A DNA stretch of 64,000 nt from Mesocentrotus franciscanus (lineage: Eukaryota > Echinodermata > Echinoidea > Camarodonta > Strongylocentrotidae): the NCBI GenBank assembly GCA_037976565.1, contig CP137666.1, forward strand, positions 49,317,271 to 49,381,270, written 5' to 3'. The translations under genes and the position numbers were made by a program. How positions within the stretch are numbered: position 1 is the first letter of the stretch; each line of letters opens with the position of its first letter. Below the pieces are notes generated by a model. It did not search any database. It was not told the origin of the DNA and saw only the letters and a program-made list of their open reading frames with translations. Below, piece by piece: positions 1 through 13,436 of the stretch.

Positions 1-1271
1 CTTTTGAAGATTTTTCTTCCTACTTCCAACTAAATGCTACCAGTAGATTCTTTGTGCTCCATAGATTTAACATCATCACTTGAGATGTATGACGGTACAT
101 ATCGTATTAAAAGTCAACCTCGATGATGAAGTCTGCAGCTTTACTTCTGAAGCAATCTTTTGGTAACTTCTTTGGGCATAAGAAGTCACATTTTGGATGC
201 ATCTAAAATGGGCCAGAGAGTCATTTATTATCATCATCCATCCTCCAAGATGGCCATCATCCTTCTTCCCATTTGATCCATCCCATCTCCTCCACTCACA
301 ATCCCAGGCATTAGCAATCGTTCTCATCCATCCAGGCAACTCTTAACAGAAAGAAAACTTGGGATCAGGGGAGGATTGTAAACCTAAACCCCATCTTACT
401 CTCTCCTTCATGTTCCTCCAGATCCTACCAACCCATCGCCATGTTGATTCACATTATGAGCAAAAATATCCCGGGTATTGAACTACTTGGAGGTCTGGGC
501 CAGATAAAAGAGGACTCTGTTATCACCCGAGCAGAGGTTGGGATGCGGGCAGATAGATGCTCTCATCAGAAATAATGGGACGGAGGTAATGTAATGCTCT
601 CAGTATGTTTGGACTGCGGGTAATAGCATCTGACAAATTACTATCTAAATTCCCCTAATTGCGCTTCGATACCCGTGCTCCTGGATGGATACTAGAATGC
701 CCAAATAAGAGTTTGGTCCTGGTTTAGCCAGGATTCATTGCAATGTAATGCGTATCGTTTGCTTCTGATAATCTAGCCCTACGGTGTATTTGAGAAAAAA
801 TACATTCGCATCATGGAGATTTGCCAAGCAGAATAGGTCTTGCTATTACTAGTAAATGTAATGTTTAATCCTATAGTCATATCCTGCATGCATTTGAGCA
901 ATCATGTAATATCGCATCAACAACCATTCTCAAAGAACATCATCCTCATCAGTTTGATACATTACTTCTTCAAAATACAAGAACTTTGGGAAAGGAAAGA
1001 ACATGAACTGACTTTTTGATTGTCAAAACAAAATTCAACCAAGGGGATAAAATGTCCTTCTTTATCACCACAACACATGTATATTTTATTTCATTTCCTG
1101 ATACACAGAAAGTGCATTACCACTGTATATAGTTTCCATACTAAACAGTTGAAAGTGCAACTAAGCAGCAAGGTACAGGACCATGGGCTTTGACTGTTTA
1201 CATCGACAGACATTAATTAATTCACATAAAGGACAAATCTAGTAGTCCTTCAGGCATCTTTTGTTAAAGAT
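1..1271. other. Intronic or intergenic DNA, no gene seen
   Basis: AT-rich sequence with only short chance ORFs. I looked on the minus strand for the next ADAMTS exon, which should carry the third zinc histidine, and did not find it here. Confidence 0.6.
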
Positions 1272-1658
1272 AAAGACCAGTTCTGGTCATGCGATTGCAT
1301 TGTGAAAGAAACGTTGTGGAATTGATCAGAAAAGGTTGATCATCTAGCATATAAGTATTGGTGTGTACTGCAAGGTTCTGGAATCATCAAAATGATAACA
1401 AATTTGGCCCAGTCTTGGTAAAGTTACAAGCACTGTACACAGAAAGATGTATATGGGACTATGCGACACGTGCGCGACACGTGCGCGATATCTATTTGGT
1501 CCAAATAGATATAATAATTTACCAAATATATCAATTAGTAGGCGGTTTCCCAGCAAAATTTGTATCATCACATATGAGTCAAAACATATTCTTTCACATG
1601 ATTGGTAATGAGAGCTTCCATTTCATTTTTTGAGAGGGGTGTTTCCAAAACTGGTCTA
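1272..1658. repeat. MITE-like element, copy 1 (longer form)
   Basis: The left end reads AAAGACCAGTTCTGG and the right end CCAAAACTGGTC, which are inverted copies of each other, as expected for a small non-autonomous DNA transposon. It has no coding capacity. Compared with copy 2 it carries about 60 extra bases (about 1428-1490), including a doubled CGACACGTGCG motif. The diverged copy at 35.7 kb has a counterpart of this segment, so the longer form is probably ancestral. The superfamily cannot be assigned because no target-site duplication is clear. Confidence 0.7.
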
Positions 1659-1671
1659 TAGCTTTAAAGAG

Positions 1672-2003
1672 AAAGACCAGTTCTGGTCATGCCATTGCAT
1701 TGTGAAAGAAACGTTGTGGAATCGATCAGAAAAGGTTGATCATCTAGCATATAAGTATTGGTATGTACTGCAAGGTTCTGGAATCATCAAAATGATAACA
1801 AATTTGGCCCAGTCTTGGTAAAGTTATTTGGTCCAAATAGATATAATAATTTACCAAAAATATCAATTAGTAGGTGGTTTCCCGACTTTTCTGGCAAAAT
1901 TTGTATCATCACGTATTAGTCAAAACATATTCTTTCACATGATTGGTAATGAGAGCTTCCATTTCATTTTTTTGAGAGAGGGGCGTTTCCAAAACTGGTC
2001 TTT
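1672..2003. repeat. MITE-like element, copy 2 (shorter form)
   Basis: A near-identical second copy lies 400 bp downstream of copy 1 in the same orientation, with only about 13 bp between them. It starts with AAAGACCAGTTCTGG and ends with CCAAAACTGGTCTTT, so its terminal inverted repeats match almost perfectly. It lacks the ~60-bp internal segment of copy 1. Confidence 0.72.
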
Positions 2004-2124
2004 ACCTTTAATGTCAAAGAATCCTACTTGTATGTAATTTTTAAATTAACTTTGAAACAAATAGGTCCTAGTCATCAGTGTAGGCATTATTACAGCATTT
2101 TACTATGGATTTTGTAGTTTCATA

Positions 2125-2540
2125 GGGTGCGTTCAAGCGATTTTTCTAAGCTAGAATCACAGACATGAATCACAATTCAAAACGCCGATACAAAACACGG
2201 TTACTGCGGGAGATCGTTCTAGCGATTTTCCATCAACGCTGATTCTCGCTCATTTCAAGCCCACCCAGGAAGAATAGAAATAGGTAGTGATAATATATAT
2301 AATAGATAATGACATCATAGAATCATGATTGAGATCTCCGTTCGTTCAAGCGAATTTTAGCGACCGTGATTCTGCAGAATCATGATACAAAGCGCATCTT
2401 TTTCAGCGTTTCATGTTTGTGTTTTTAAACACGTTTATTTTTATGACCAATGAAAAATCGCTTGAACGCAACTGTGTTTTAAACTAAACGTCTTTGAAAA
2501 CCGTGATTCTAGGGTGAAAAAGTGTTGATTGAACGCACCC
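2125..2540. repeat. MITE-like foldback element, GGGTGCGTTCAA ends
   Basis: Starts GGGTGCGTTCAA and ends TTGAACGCACCC, a perfect 12-bp terminal inverted repeat; a CTAGAATCAC motif recurs inverted further in. The interior has more inverted GTTCAAGCGA and TGATTCT segments. At about 416 bp and without an ORF it fits a non-autonomous DNA transposon. Confidence 0.75.
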
Positions 2541-3547
2541 AAAGTTGTACAAAGAGTATGTAGTGAGTGAGTCCTCTTCACCATTACACTGCCCTCTCAC
2601 TTCTAATTACAACAAAATAGGTAGTATGCGAAACCCAAGAGAATAATTTCGAGACAGAGCTTCGTTGTAATTCAATAACAACTTAATTTAAGGAAGGTCT
2701 AAAATAGCAGACTATGGTCTACAAACGGGAATGATGACCGGTCAATCAGAGGTTACAGGCAGACTTGATTCAAGATGGCCGCCAGCCACCACGAACCTGA
2801 CCACTTGTGTAAGTGGTAACTATGGACATGGTTTATCAGAATGACATAACTTCCTGTCTGTGGTTTCCTATTATTAGCACTACCTGTTGTAGACCTTCAA
2901 ACCCAACAATTGAGTAGCTGACATTTGTTTGGCTGGAACTTTGTTGTTTAATTGTTTGATAACATCTCAGTGACTACGTTTAAGGGTATATTAAGCAACA
3001 AATGTAGTTCTTTTTCAATGCACAAAGCCTCTGTTTGCAGATCTCCCCCATTTAACCACTCCTCCCCTATCCCACCTCCTCCAATTTACCCCTTCCTGTT
3101 AAGAACATAATATGTTATATAAAATTAACGACAGCTGAAATCTTTGAAAGAGTTTATTCATGATAGAGTCATGTAAGGCCTACATCAACTTACATCTTTT
3201 GGTCAAGCTTTTAAATTAATTAGACAAATCCTATTTAGGGATCATTGATCACAAGCATGCAACAATACAAACTATGAATGACAATGATAAAGACTGATTC
3301 CTTTTTGGTCACAATAGTTCAGCCTTTTCAATGAAATATTGATGTTTTCGTTTCTACCGTACTAGCATTTATAAAGAAATTTAAAAACTCCTTCCTGTAA
3401 TAAGTGTGTGGTAAATGCTAGGTCTAATAAAAGTTAAAACTTCAAAAGTCATCAAAGAGAATAGTCCTGATAAATTGAGATGGGAAATCGGGCCTACAGT
3501 TACTTTAATAAATGTTCTCTTTAGAGAAAGAGAGAGAGAGAGAGGGG

Positions 3548-3583
<36 letters not shown>

Positions 3584-5424
3584 AGTATGCAAAGTTGTGC
3601 ATCCAGGGATATTTTAGAAAAAGAACCATCTGAATCTTATCATAATTGCAATCAAAATTACACAAATGGACTGATAGAGACACAAAAAATATCCATTCTT
3701 TTTAGAAATGTGCATCCTACAGGAACACGACCATGACAGATTTAGGAAATTCTTCATAGACTGATTGTCTGTCTGCCTCTCAATAAAATGGATTGATGAG
3801 CTCAACAACATGAAGTTCAAAAAGTGCATATAAACAAATTTGCAAAAAAGTTCAAAAAATAATAATTAAGACCTTGTAAGAGCAGTATATTCAAAAGGAC
3901 AACCTTGTTGATTTCATTGCTTTTGAAGAACTATTATCAAGAGCAAACAAACGGTTTAATCCTTAGAGACCTATCAATGTTAAATCAATCAACATGATTA
4001 AAAATTAAGGGGTAAATGAAACCAATTTGCTTCAAAGCATGTTCTTTTTTATGTAATTTTAATTGGAATTTGAATAACAATTCGATCAAATGAAGATGAC
4101 AATTAGCTTCAACAATGGATCTATTATAAATTTAAATGCAGGCAGAAAGATGAATGAGTTGTATTTATCATCATTATCATTCTACCCTTCTTTGTCGCTC
4201 TATCAACAAACTATTGTCCTATTCCTTAGCAGTCAGTTACTGTCAGTTAGCCTTGATAAACACATCTTTTGTAGGTCACCCACCCCAACTCTTGGTCTCC
4301 TGGGATAGCCTACCCTCCTCTAAATAGCCAGCATGAATAGAATACAGGTGGGACTGAAAGAATACAAAAACACAAAAGTACTTCATGTGCCAGTCAGAGA
4401 AAGCACAGGAATTGTTGGCCTAAATATTGGACTTCCTGCATGTCCACTCAATGGTCAGAGGTGGTCAGAGATGGTCATAGCAGCCGGCAAAACCGAAACT
4501 TCTCCCCAAGCAGGTTTGGGATCGAGGCAGGCTGAGAAAAAAGTCCATATGGGTCAGTTGAATGATGGAAAAGGATTACGAGAACTAAACTTGATGATCC
4601 CCTTGCAAATCCCTGATCAATAGGTCATAGGAACCCAGCTACAATAGCAATAACGTCCAAACAACGAGAGTTTTATAAAAAGTGCCTGAAAGCATTTTAC
4701 CCTCCTGCTGACCGACTTTTAAAAGAGTATCCATATTTTCTTTATGACAGAAATTGGTCTTGATTTTCACAAGCCAACTCACTGCCACGAAAGTGATTAT
4801 GATAAATGGGTTGACATTAATATGAAGTCAGGGGAATAGACTGCTAGCTTTGTCAGGTATGGGAGTTTTAACAAAAGGTCAATATTTCAAACAGCAAACA
4901 CAAAGGCAGGTTATTAGATCAAACTTGAAATATGAGCAAAATCACGGTTGGGATTTTACAGAGTTGTAAAATGCATCAAGATCTATCATGGTCAAAAAGA
5001 GCTTTTTTACAGTTTCACTTTCTAAATTCCGTAACACAGATCAGAACATTCTTTCAGCTGTGTCATTACAATACAAATCCAATGACCCCTCACCTAAAAC
5101 CAAACTTTCACAAATATATTGACAAAAACATTCATTTTCAGCTTAATTTTTTGTTAATTTAGAAACAAAATGCAACCTAATCAGTTCTATATTGATGTAC
5201 ACAAACATACCTGTAACATATTGCATAGTGATTAATAGCTGATAAACTTCCTGAAGAACTGTCATTACAATAAAAAATCAAGGTGAATTGGAGTGTAGAG
5301 TACATTAACAGTTTCTGACAGGTATGGTACATTTTTTAAAATCTGACCACTTTGCTGAGTTTCACAGATAAAGTATCTATATATTAATACGCAAAATTGT
5401 TGTGGGGGTACTTTTTCTGACATC
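2541..5424. other. Intronic or intergenic DNA, no gene seen
   Basis: Apart from the GA microsatellite at 3.5 kb I see only AT-rich sequence and short chance ORFs. No ADAMTS exon or other recognisable coding block was found on either strand. Confidence 0.55.
3523..3582. repeat. (GA)n microsatellite
   Basis: About 60 bp of AG dinucleotide repeat interrupted by a short G-rich patch. The Ser/Leu-rich and Arg/Glu-rich ORFs around it are translations of this repeat. Confidence 0.95.
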
Positions 5425-5830
5425 AAAAACATCTTTCCTCGACCGTACCCGCCTTTGCCGTTGCACGAACAATGATACAATTCCACGCGGACACGCTCCC
5501 GTATTCCGCGTGCCACGTCGATGTCGTAAAAAGTGGTTTCGGGGTCCCGGGGAGGACAAGCAGACGAGGGCACGGCCGGCTTTGTCCATGCAAGGAGGCA
5601 ATGAACCCACGCGAGTGAGGCAGCAAGGCGTGTACGCGCCCTCTGTGTAATCAAAGAGATACACAGCAGACGACGATCAACTCACGTAATGTGGCGTAGC
5701 AAATGCATGATGCAACGGGTTGGGCTTACCCCGTGTTAGGCATCTTGCGACATGATGCTTTATAGGCCACTAGCACTGCGTGTACGCACGTGTATGCGAT
5801 ATGCGTTAAAAATTGAATGCATGCAGCTGT
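5425..5830. other. CpG-rich island, possible regulatory or unannotated exon region
   Basis: This ~400-bp stretch is visibly richer in G+C and CpG than everything around it, with many CG, GCG and CGCG steps. Overlapping ORFs of 67 to 129 codons are open on both strands, which is expected in CpG-rich DNA. The minus strand has a TATAAAG near 5760 and a GTGAGT near 5683. It could be an internal promoter, an enhancer, an unrecognised exon, or recently inserted DNA. I recognise no protein domain in any frame. Confidence 0.35.
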
Positions 5831-6222
5831 CTGTGATTCTGGGCTTCCTGTCCACGTCCTAACTTAGAGATTAGAGGTAGACCTAAGCATAATTTAATAT
5901 AAAGTAGATTCTACATCGGCTTAACTTTAGAATACCCCACCAAAACGTAGTATGTCCGTTGGTTGCCAACGCGCCAACGTACCATGTAGTGTAGTCCTGT
6001 CTGTTATTATTCGTGACCCGTTTCTGAATTTTCCAACTCATCAACTCGAGAATGTTAATGTGGTTATTTTTATGCTTTAACTACTTGCTCTTATCTCTCA
6101 CATATCAAACGATCTTATTTTTAGTGTGTCAAATACGTACACATGTTCGTTCTAACGATTTACCCTTGAAATTGTGAGAAATCAATGCGATTACTGTCGG
6201 TATCTTAAGAATAACCAACTAG

Positions 6223-6306
6223 AGTTGGATCGGGAACTTATGGTGTCCTCTAAATGGCAAATAAAGTTGGGTGGGGAACTTATGGTTTCCTCTAATTTGC
6301 AAATGA
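6223..6306. repeat. Two-copy 42-bp tandem repeat
   Basis: Two imperfect 42-bp units begin AGTTGG and share GGGAACTTATGGT. Nothing suggests a function. Confidence 0.7.
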
Positions 6307-6862
6307 AGTTCTTGGTGGTTTTAATTTATACAGTTTTATACAACCCCCACCCCCTAGAATCCTGTGGATTTTCCACGGGTCCTGCTAGTCATTGATTAAT
6401 ACAGAAAAATAAAATAATCCTGATGTAACAGTTACATGGAAATGAGCACAAGGCTTGCACAAGGCTTTCCTTGTGTAGCAACAACCTATGTGTACAACCT
6501 ACATCATTATCATTCAAATATTATTTGTTGAGAGCCAGAACGGCGATGATACAACTAATGCCCTTCTGACCCTCATGAGACACTATCAACACCTACAATA
6601 CTTGGATTAAATAGTCTGTTACAGTTACGCAACCCTTGGAAATTAATACATGTCACAAATATCATGTGCCTGGCAGAAGGCAGCTGTACCCTGAAGAAGA
6701 AGAAGAATGGCAACCTGGCTCAATCAGGTCTGTAATATTGAACTCTTTTAGAGTGCCTTGAGTACCAGTGTATGGCAAATACATGCATCACAATGCATTA
6801 CAAAAATCAAATATTACTTATTATCATTATAAGAATTATTAATTTTTTGGCTGAGTACTTAC

Positions 6863-6968
6863 ACATGTCCTAGTTCATGAGCCATTGTGAAAGCAGCACT
6901 TAGACCATTGTCTTCTACAATAGAGCAGCTTCTTAGTGGGTCACACACTGTTCCTAGCTCAGCTAGAC
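6863..6968 (-). CDS. ADAMTS9-like: ADAMTS metalloprotease exon (catalytic domain, HELGH motif)
   Basis: A 106-bp internal exon on the minus strand, preceded by the acceptor TTTTCTTAACAG and followed by the donor GTAAGT. Its reading includes [19 protein letters not shown] and [11 protein letters not shown]. That is the reprolysin (M12B) zinc site of ADAMTS secreted proteases: the HExxH glutamate and first two histidines are here, and the third histidine and Met-turn must lie in the next exon, which was not found. Known ADAMTS proteases cleave extracellular matrix proteoglycans. The exon begins with the last two bases of a glycine codon, matching the phase left by exon 17504-17544, and ends two bases into a valine codon. 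The match is best to ADAMTS9/20 as I recall them; the ADAMTS family call is firm, the subfamily call is not. Cysteine spacing looks intact. Confidence 0.93.
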
Positions 6969-7832
6969 CTGTTAAGAAAACAAAAGGAAACTACCAATTC
7001 AATTATGTTTATTTTAGAATAAATATTATTAAACTTAATCAATGTGATCAAATTTAATCAATAAGAGAGCCATACATTACAGTCATTTATCATGTCTTAC
7101 GAATTTGCTCAATACTAGGAAAAAAATTGTACAATATGAATTCGCTTTCAAGCTTTGGAGAACAGGAAAAAAAGTGCTTCATTTAGAAAATGATGAGAAA
7201 AAAATTCAAGCTATGAAGCAGTTTTTACAACAACAAGTTTCATGAACTTACTTTAAGTGACAACTATAGCAGCCAAAGTGAATGATTTTTAACCTTGCAA
7301 AATGTCAGGATAACATGAGCATATAAAGACTTTTTTTTTTAATCAACCAAAGGGCAAAGTCAATTTCAATTTTTTAATAGCACTGTGTGTCATCCATTGA
7401 AATGTATGAACACGACAATGACATATTGCATAATCGAAACATGATTTACATAGGCAATATACAATGGGGTATTGAAATTGCCCTTAGGTTGATCCTTGGA
7501 ACATCTTTGTGATGGTGATGTATACTGTATGGTATTCCTCATTCAATGTTAAGATCACATTTATGTCTTATCAGTTATCTCTTTAAAAATTCTTGTTATT
7601 AAAACATGATTGATTATTACTGTCACCCACTCCCTCCTTTGTACTTTCATCTTCTTCATTATTTTCCATTTTTGATGCAGGTATTGACTTTTAACCAAGT
7701 CTATATTCAGGAAGCCACTAACAAATCACCATTCGTCAATGTCACATAAAGCAAAACAGATAGTAATACAGATTATAAGCTTTCTCACACAAAAATCTTT
7801 TGTTACAGTCAATTATACTGAAACGCACCTAG

Positions 7833-8198
7833 TGTGTGGAAGAAAATATAACTCAGGAAGCCCCCAGAGACCACCATCAACATGTTTGAATCAATTTTCT
7901 CAATAGCATCTATTCCGATTTTCTAATATTTTTTCTAGAAAGTTTCACAAGATCAAACTACAAGTATGATGGAAAATTGTTTTCAACTCTAATCCACTTT
8001 ATACTGTGAGCTGCAGACACGCCAAAATATTCCCCTTTTAAAGGATTAATGCCTTAATCTTGAATCCCCATAGGGATTTACCAATCAGAACAATAGATTT
8101 ATAGTTCCTGATTTTAAAATTCCTTTTTCAGTCTGCTTCGGCGGTAGTCCAAGAATGTGGATGAAAACATGAGTCAGGAAGCCCCCCAAAACCACCAT
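7833..8198. repeat. Pair of ~44-bp direct repeats
   Basis: Segments at 7833-7877 and 8155-8198 share an imperfect block with the core CTCAGGAAGCCCC and a trailing ACCACCAT. They may be remnants of a dispersed repeat. Confidence 0.5.
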
Positions 8199-11100
8199 AC
8201 ATCAAAGTCATGTCAAAGCACAGGATCAAGTACACTCTAGAGTCAATGAACATGAGAAGAACATATCCTCAGGGTGGAAATCAGTATTCTGTCATGGATA
8301 AGTCATGTCTAACAAGTCTAAAAAACAAGTTTTTCTTAAAATATTCAAGAACACACCCCCAAGAGAAACAGGACCATGGTATTAACATGTTACTTCTACT
8401 CATCCACTTTGGTGTTCTCAAACGATCCCCAACAGATCATGCAAAGTTCATCATCATCATCATGTCTTTATCATGTCTGCTAATTAGTGATGAGACAAGA
8501 ATGCCTTGCATAGCCCCCTCTAGGGAGAGCGCACTAATCCTGACGAAGCAATCAAAGGATACTATACTCTGCAAGCTATTAAGATATCTGATCCATCAAA
8601 TTGCCAGACCGGGAAGGAAGCAATAAAAAAAAAAGGAACATTGTCCTCAGTATTTAGACAGGGGTGGACAGAGGATCATGTTGTTACAACCACCATGAAT
8701 TGGAATTAGAACATGGTGTCATGAAGGGGGAATCCAAAAACTAGGTTACTGGAACACGGAGAAGACGACGAGAATTCCTTCGGAAAAAGCACGAAGAAGA
8801 GACCAAATAAATTTTATAGATTGCTCTTGGGAGCCTTGGCAGGAATATGTCATAAAGATAGAGATGAGATAAGGGGGAGTCAGTCACCAAAGAACATTTC
8901 CTCTCGCTAAATTGATTTCTAAGCATCCATCTTGACGATGTGGAGGATAGCTTTCCTGTCTTTCTCAATCATCATTGACAGCATCACACTGTGATCTCTC
9001 AGTCATAGACAAAACTTTTGATTTCCAGATGCTATTAATATGGTATTTTCAGGGGAAAAGGTTTACATGATTGCAGCCAGCTGGAGGTCTGATGCAGAGC
9101 AAATTGAGGGATACGGAAGAATATCACAAGACTAGGATGGATATATGAAAACTACTTCATCATGATGGTGTCTGATGTATCATAAAATGATTGCTTCACA
9201 ACAGACTGTGCTTCATGCTTATCAACTATTACAATTCATGAGAAACACAATCAACACAACCACAGAATACCATGGACTGTAGAACCAGAAACATTTGTCT
9301 GCATGAAACTTTTGTGAATTTTGAAGTAGGTCACAAAAGTTTTAACTGCAAAATGGTTAACAATATGACCAAAGTGATGATATATCAGTGACATCGCTAA
9401 GATGGGTGCACAGAGCACATGATGCCCACCAATGGAATATTAATTAATTACTTTAATATTCATGTAAAGTGACATTATATGTTTATATCAAGTTTCAAGC
9501 AAATTCATGGAATTAATCCCTTTCTGTTAAAAATTACTGGTGTTATACTGAAACACACCAAACGGGCGTATCAGGTTCTCTATGTCTCAATTCGAATTCC
9601 TTAATTTGTCCTGTCATTATAGAAAGTAAATCCATGTATTCTTTCTGCTGTCAGGTTTAGATCTGAGTCATAGGTGAATCGGATCTCCTGAAACATTTGT
9701 GATGATCTTCATATGATTTGAATTTACTCATCCCAGGGGATATCATACATGTATTTAGTACAAGTGCTGACATGAGAGACAGGACGATTCCTGCTAGGCA
9801 ATGTTAAAGACATACCCAACACTCTGAAGTAACTACAACTTTTTAAGATATGAAGTACCATGTAAGACCAAATTTGGGTTCCTTGGAGCTCTTTGAAGAT
9901 TTTCCTATGCCAATAAAGGTTGACTTCTTTGAGGGTTACATCATATTCTTTCTTCTGGAACCATTTTGAACTTTCAAAACCTTTCAGACTCAATTGCTCC
10001 CTGCTTCAGTGTAATTACTGCACTGTTTTCTGCAGAGGATTTGTTGAGATATTTGATTGATAAATAACAATAACTACAAATGTACATGTATCTAATATTA
10101 ATGACATCCTTTTACTTTTAATACAGCTTTACCAAACTCCAAAATGAAAAGTTCTTCTTTATATTCAAGATGAGGTTTTGATTTTGTTCTTTTAAACATT
10201 GATAGGCATTCTCTTTAAGGGTCAGCAGCATGATTTTAAGCGATGATGATTAGTGAGTTAAGATGTCTCCATAATGACTACTGATAGCTGACATGAGACA
10301 CATGCAGATCAAAAGGTTTGATCACTCATAGGTCAAAGGTTAAAGATGTGTCTGAAATGCTAGTTGTTGCAATTTTCATCAGCAAGGGAGGAAAAAATGA
10401 GTTTGGTGGTACAAATGTGGTCCTTAATATGGGGGAGGGTAAGTTACCGAGGAACACTGGGAGCAGAGAAGGTTGATGTTATAAGTAAAAAGGGGTAAAG
10501 AGCATGTGAGATCAAAGGAAAACACACAATGCAAAGAGGATTAAATACAGAACAATCTGGAAAGAATGGTACTTCTGTTTTCTACACCTTACAAATGCAC
10601 ATATCCTCGATTAGCAAAGATATAAATTTCCTCAAAGGGGATCATTTTGATTGATGACTTAAAATCATGGATTACTCATCATTTCAGCACTTGTCAATAC
10701 AGACTCCAATAAAATACCCAAGATATAAAGGGGGGCATTGGTCGGCTTTCCAGGAGACTACAAAGATTTTCTTGCAGAGCAGGGTGAACATATTTTATTA
10801 CTTCTTAAAACTTTGCATCAATGCCAAATCATTTGTGTGAGCTTTTCAACCCCTAGGTGAGCTCTTCATCCCAAGGTGAATAATAATATGCATTATTGAG
10901 TTGAAATGCCATAGAAATAAAGGCATGTTTATCAAAACATGGCAATCTGTGAGTTAACATACATCTGGTCCTTCCACAAAGTTTGGGTTTGGTTGAGTAT
11001 TCCAGCTATTCCTCAACCACAAAAGTGATATCCCTGGTAGCTTCTTAGTAGGTAGGCAATGAATCAATTTGATTTGATACCACATTAATGGTTCTACATA

Positions 11101-13436
11101 GAGAAAAGATAAGCTCTGGTCACACTAAGAAACCACAATCTTCTCCAAACTGAAAGACGTATCAATTTATCAACTGGTCTCTTTCTTCCTCTCTCACTGA
11201 TAGGGTATACAGCGGCTATTTCTTGACCACCATATCGAGGGGTTCGATTGCATGAAGTGGGTTGGAGTCAAACCACAGACACAAACATTGGTTTCGGGGC
11301 ATAACAGTCCATTTTATTCTTATATTACATATTATTGTATTTACTTTGGCTCGCGTCCACACATACAAATAGAGATATATCTTACAAACTTTGTGATATC
11401 CATTGACGGATCAGGAATGACTCACTGATATATGCCTTTGTTCAGTGGGGAGAGAAATCCATTCACAGGTGCATGTGTAGGCCGTAAAAATGGAATAAAG
11501 CTCTAAAACTTAGAGTATTATTTAAAAAGATTGAATATATAATTGAATACCATGACTTTCAAAATAATACAGATAGGTGATGAAGTCAAGCTAACAAACC
11601 CTCAAGATTGTTTGATTACCCTACCCCACCTTTTACCTCCCAAAAATTTCAACAGTAACCTATGAAATGACACCAAGAAATTCAAACATTCCTTGACTCA
11701 ATAAATCCATCAAATTAAATTAAACATGAAGACAGGCAAGCATTGCCACTTATTGTACTTCTAATGAAAAATGTCACTTTCTTAGAAACACAACAAGATG
11801 CATAAAAGTTCCCCAGAAGAATCCGTTTTTTTCCAAGTGAAACCACTCCAGGTGGTCATATTTCAGTCACAATAGGGACCATTTGTGGCAAATTCAACAA
11901 AAATTCACTATTTTGTATCAATTTATTACTGACCACTTGAAGGTGTAAAATGGTTTATGATTCAGAGCTATGGAATGCTAAGTGAGTAAGAACACCCCCC
12001 TCCATCTTCTCCTCTACCAGCTCGACGATAAAGATAACCACTTGGCATTTGAATGATAAATGTAACATTCTGTGTTTGTTTGGGTTTGAATTTATCTAGT
12101 GTACCCCAGTTAACTATGATTCAAGTCTGATTTTATTGTCTGAATTCTAAGATGATGGATGGGGCTGCTTGTTGAATTAGATCATCGTCTTTGTTCGGTA
12201 TTTCAAACCTGTTAACCTGATTTAGATTTAAAGGAACACATGGATGAGGCTGAATAGATGTTACAAAGGAGTTCCCATGCCGTAGTAACTCCTTGCTGTT
12301 ACTAAGAATACAATAACTCTAGGAGCAGCTTAAGTACAGAGCCTATGCAGTATGAAGTCAGCCTAGTCTCACAGTGCAGACACTGTTACGCACAACGAAG
12401 GACAAGGGTTTATGGGGGGGGGGAGGCCCTGAATTAAATTCAAATGTATCAATGTACTCTGCCTCTAGACTTATATCACCATCTGTCTGTTGAAAGCCAG
12501 AAGGGTTTTAACTCACATACTCCAATGCAGAACTGTCACTCCTTTGATTTTCAACAGACCATATATCAGTATCAACCTCTTTTTTATTTTTTATTACAAA
12601 CCTACTTGTTGAATGATAAGGCCAACAATGTATAAGAGTTGACTTACAATCAAGTAGCAAACAACAGGTTGATTGCATCAAAAGGACATTAAATGGGTTA
12701 AAAACCCGTAGGAGAATGTTGTGAACAGTTAACAATTGATGAATCACAAAGAACAGGCTTTTCCTTAATGCCAACGTAGGTAATCAACTAATAAATGACA
12801 TTTCCCTACAGGTGTTTGTTACAAAAGAAAATCTAGAGCAACTTCTAGTTCTGGAAGGTAACATACTTTTCTACAGATAACAGAGGGAGAATGACTTGCA
12901 AAAGCAGAGATTTGGTGAGTTTCTTTATTTCCCTCCAATCCATAAATATGTTTAAAATATCATATCCCTAAAACAAACAACACAGAAAGAATGCTAAAAG
13001 TATTTTAACTTTGATAACCTATAAGGAAATATCATACACACTATCCTCAGAGAGCATTAAGGGCAACAAACTTCTTTTCAAAGTTCAAGGTTACTGTGTG
13101 ATATTCCTCTGACATAACAGAAAATAAATTTTATTCAGTCTCATTTTATCTTTTATACAATATTGGGGAAAAGATGATACACTGTATTCTTAGAGAGATA
13201 TTCAAGAGATTGAAGAGATTAGTTGATTAAACATGAAGGCAACTTTGAGGAGGTTTGTTTTTATGACAGGTCCATCCTGGGACCTCCCAGGGTCTTCTTA
13301 TTCTCATCATTCTACCACATTAACAATGATCATAACTCTTTTTGTTTCTACTACCCCCTTCCTCCTCTTGATGTTCATTGCCAATTACTGCCAAACTGAT
13401 AAGGGTATTACATTCATGTAATTTACCCCTGGAGCT

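Noticed and set aside
8210..8626. 138-codon plus-strand ORF, the longest outside the retrotransposon and the gap
   Set aside because: No recognisable domain, low-complexity stretches, no splice context, and inside the ADAMTS intron on the opposite strand. Likely chance.
9724..9993. 89-codon minus-strand ORF with protein-like composition
   Set aside because: No recognised motif and no clear splice sites; cannot be separated from chance.
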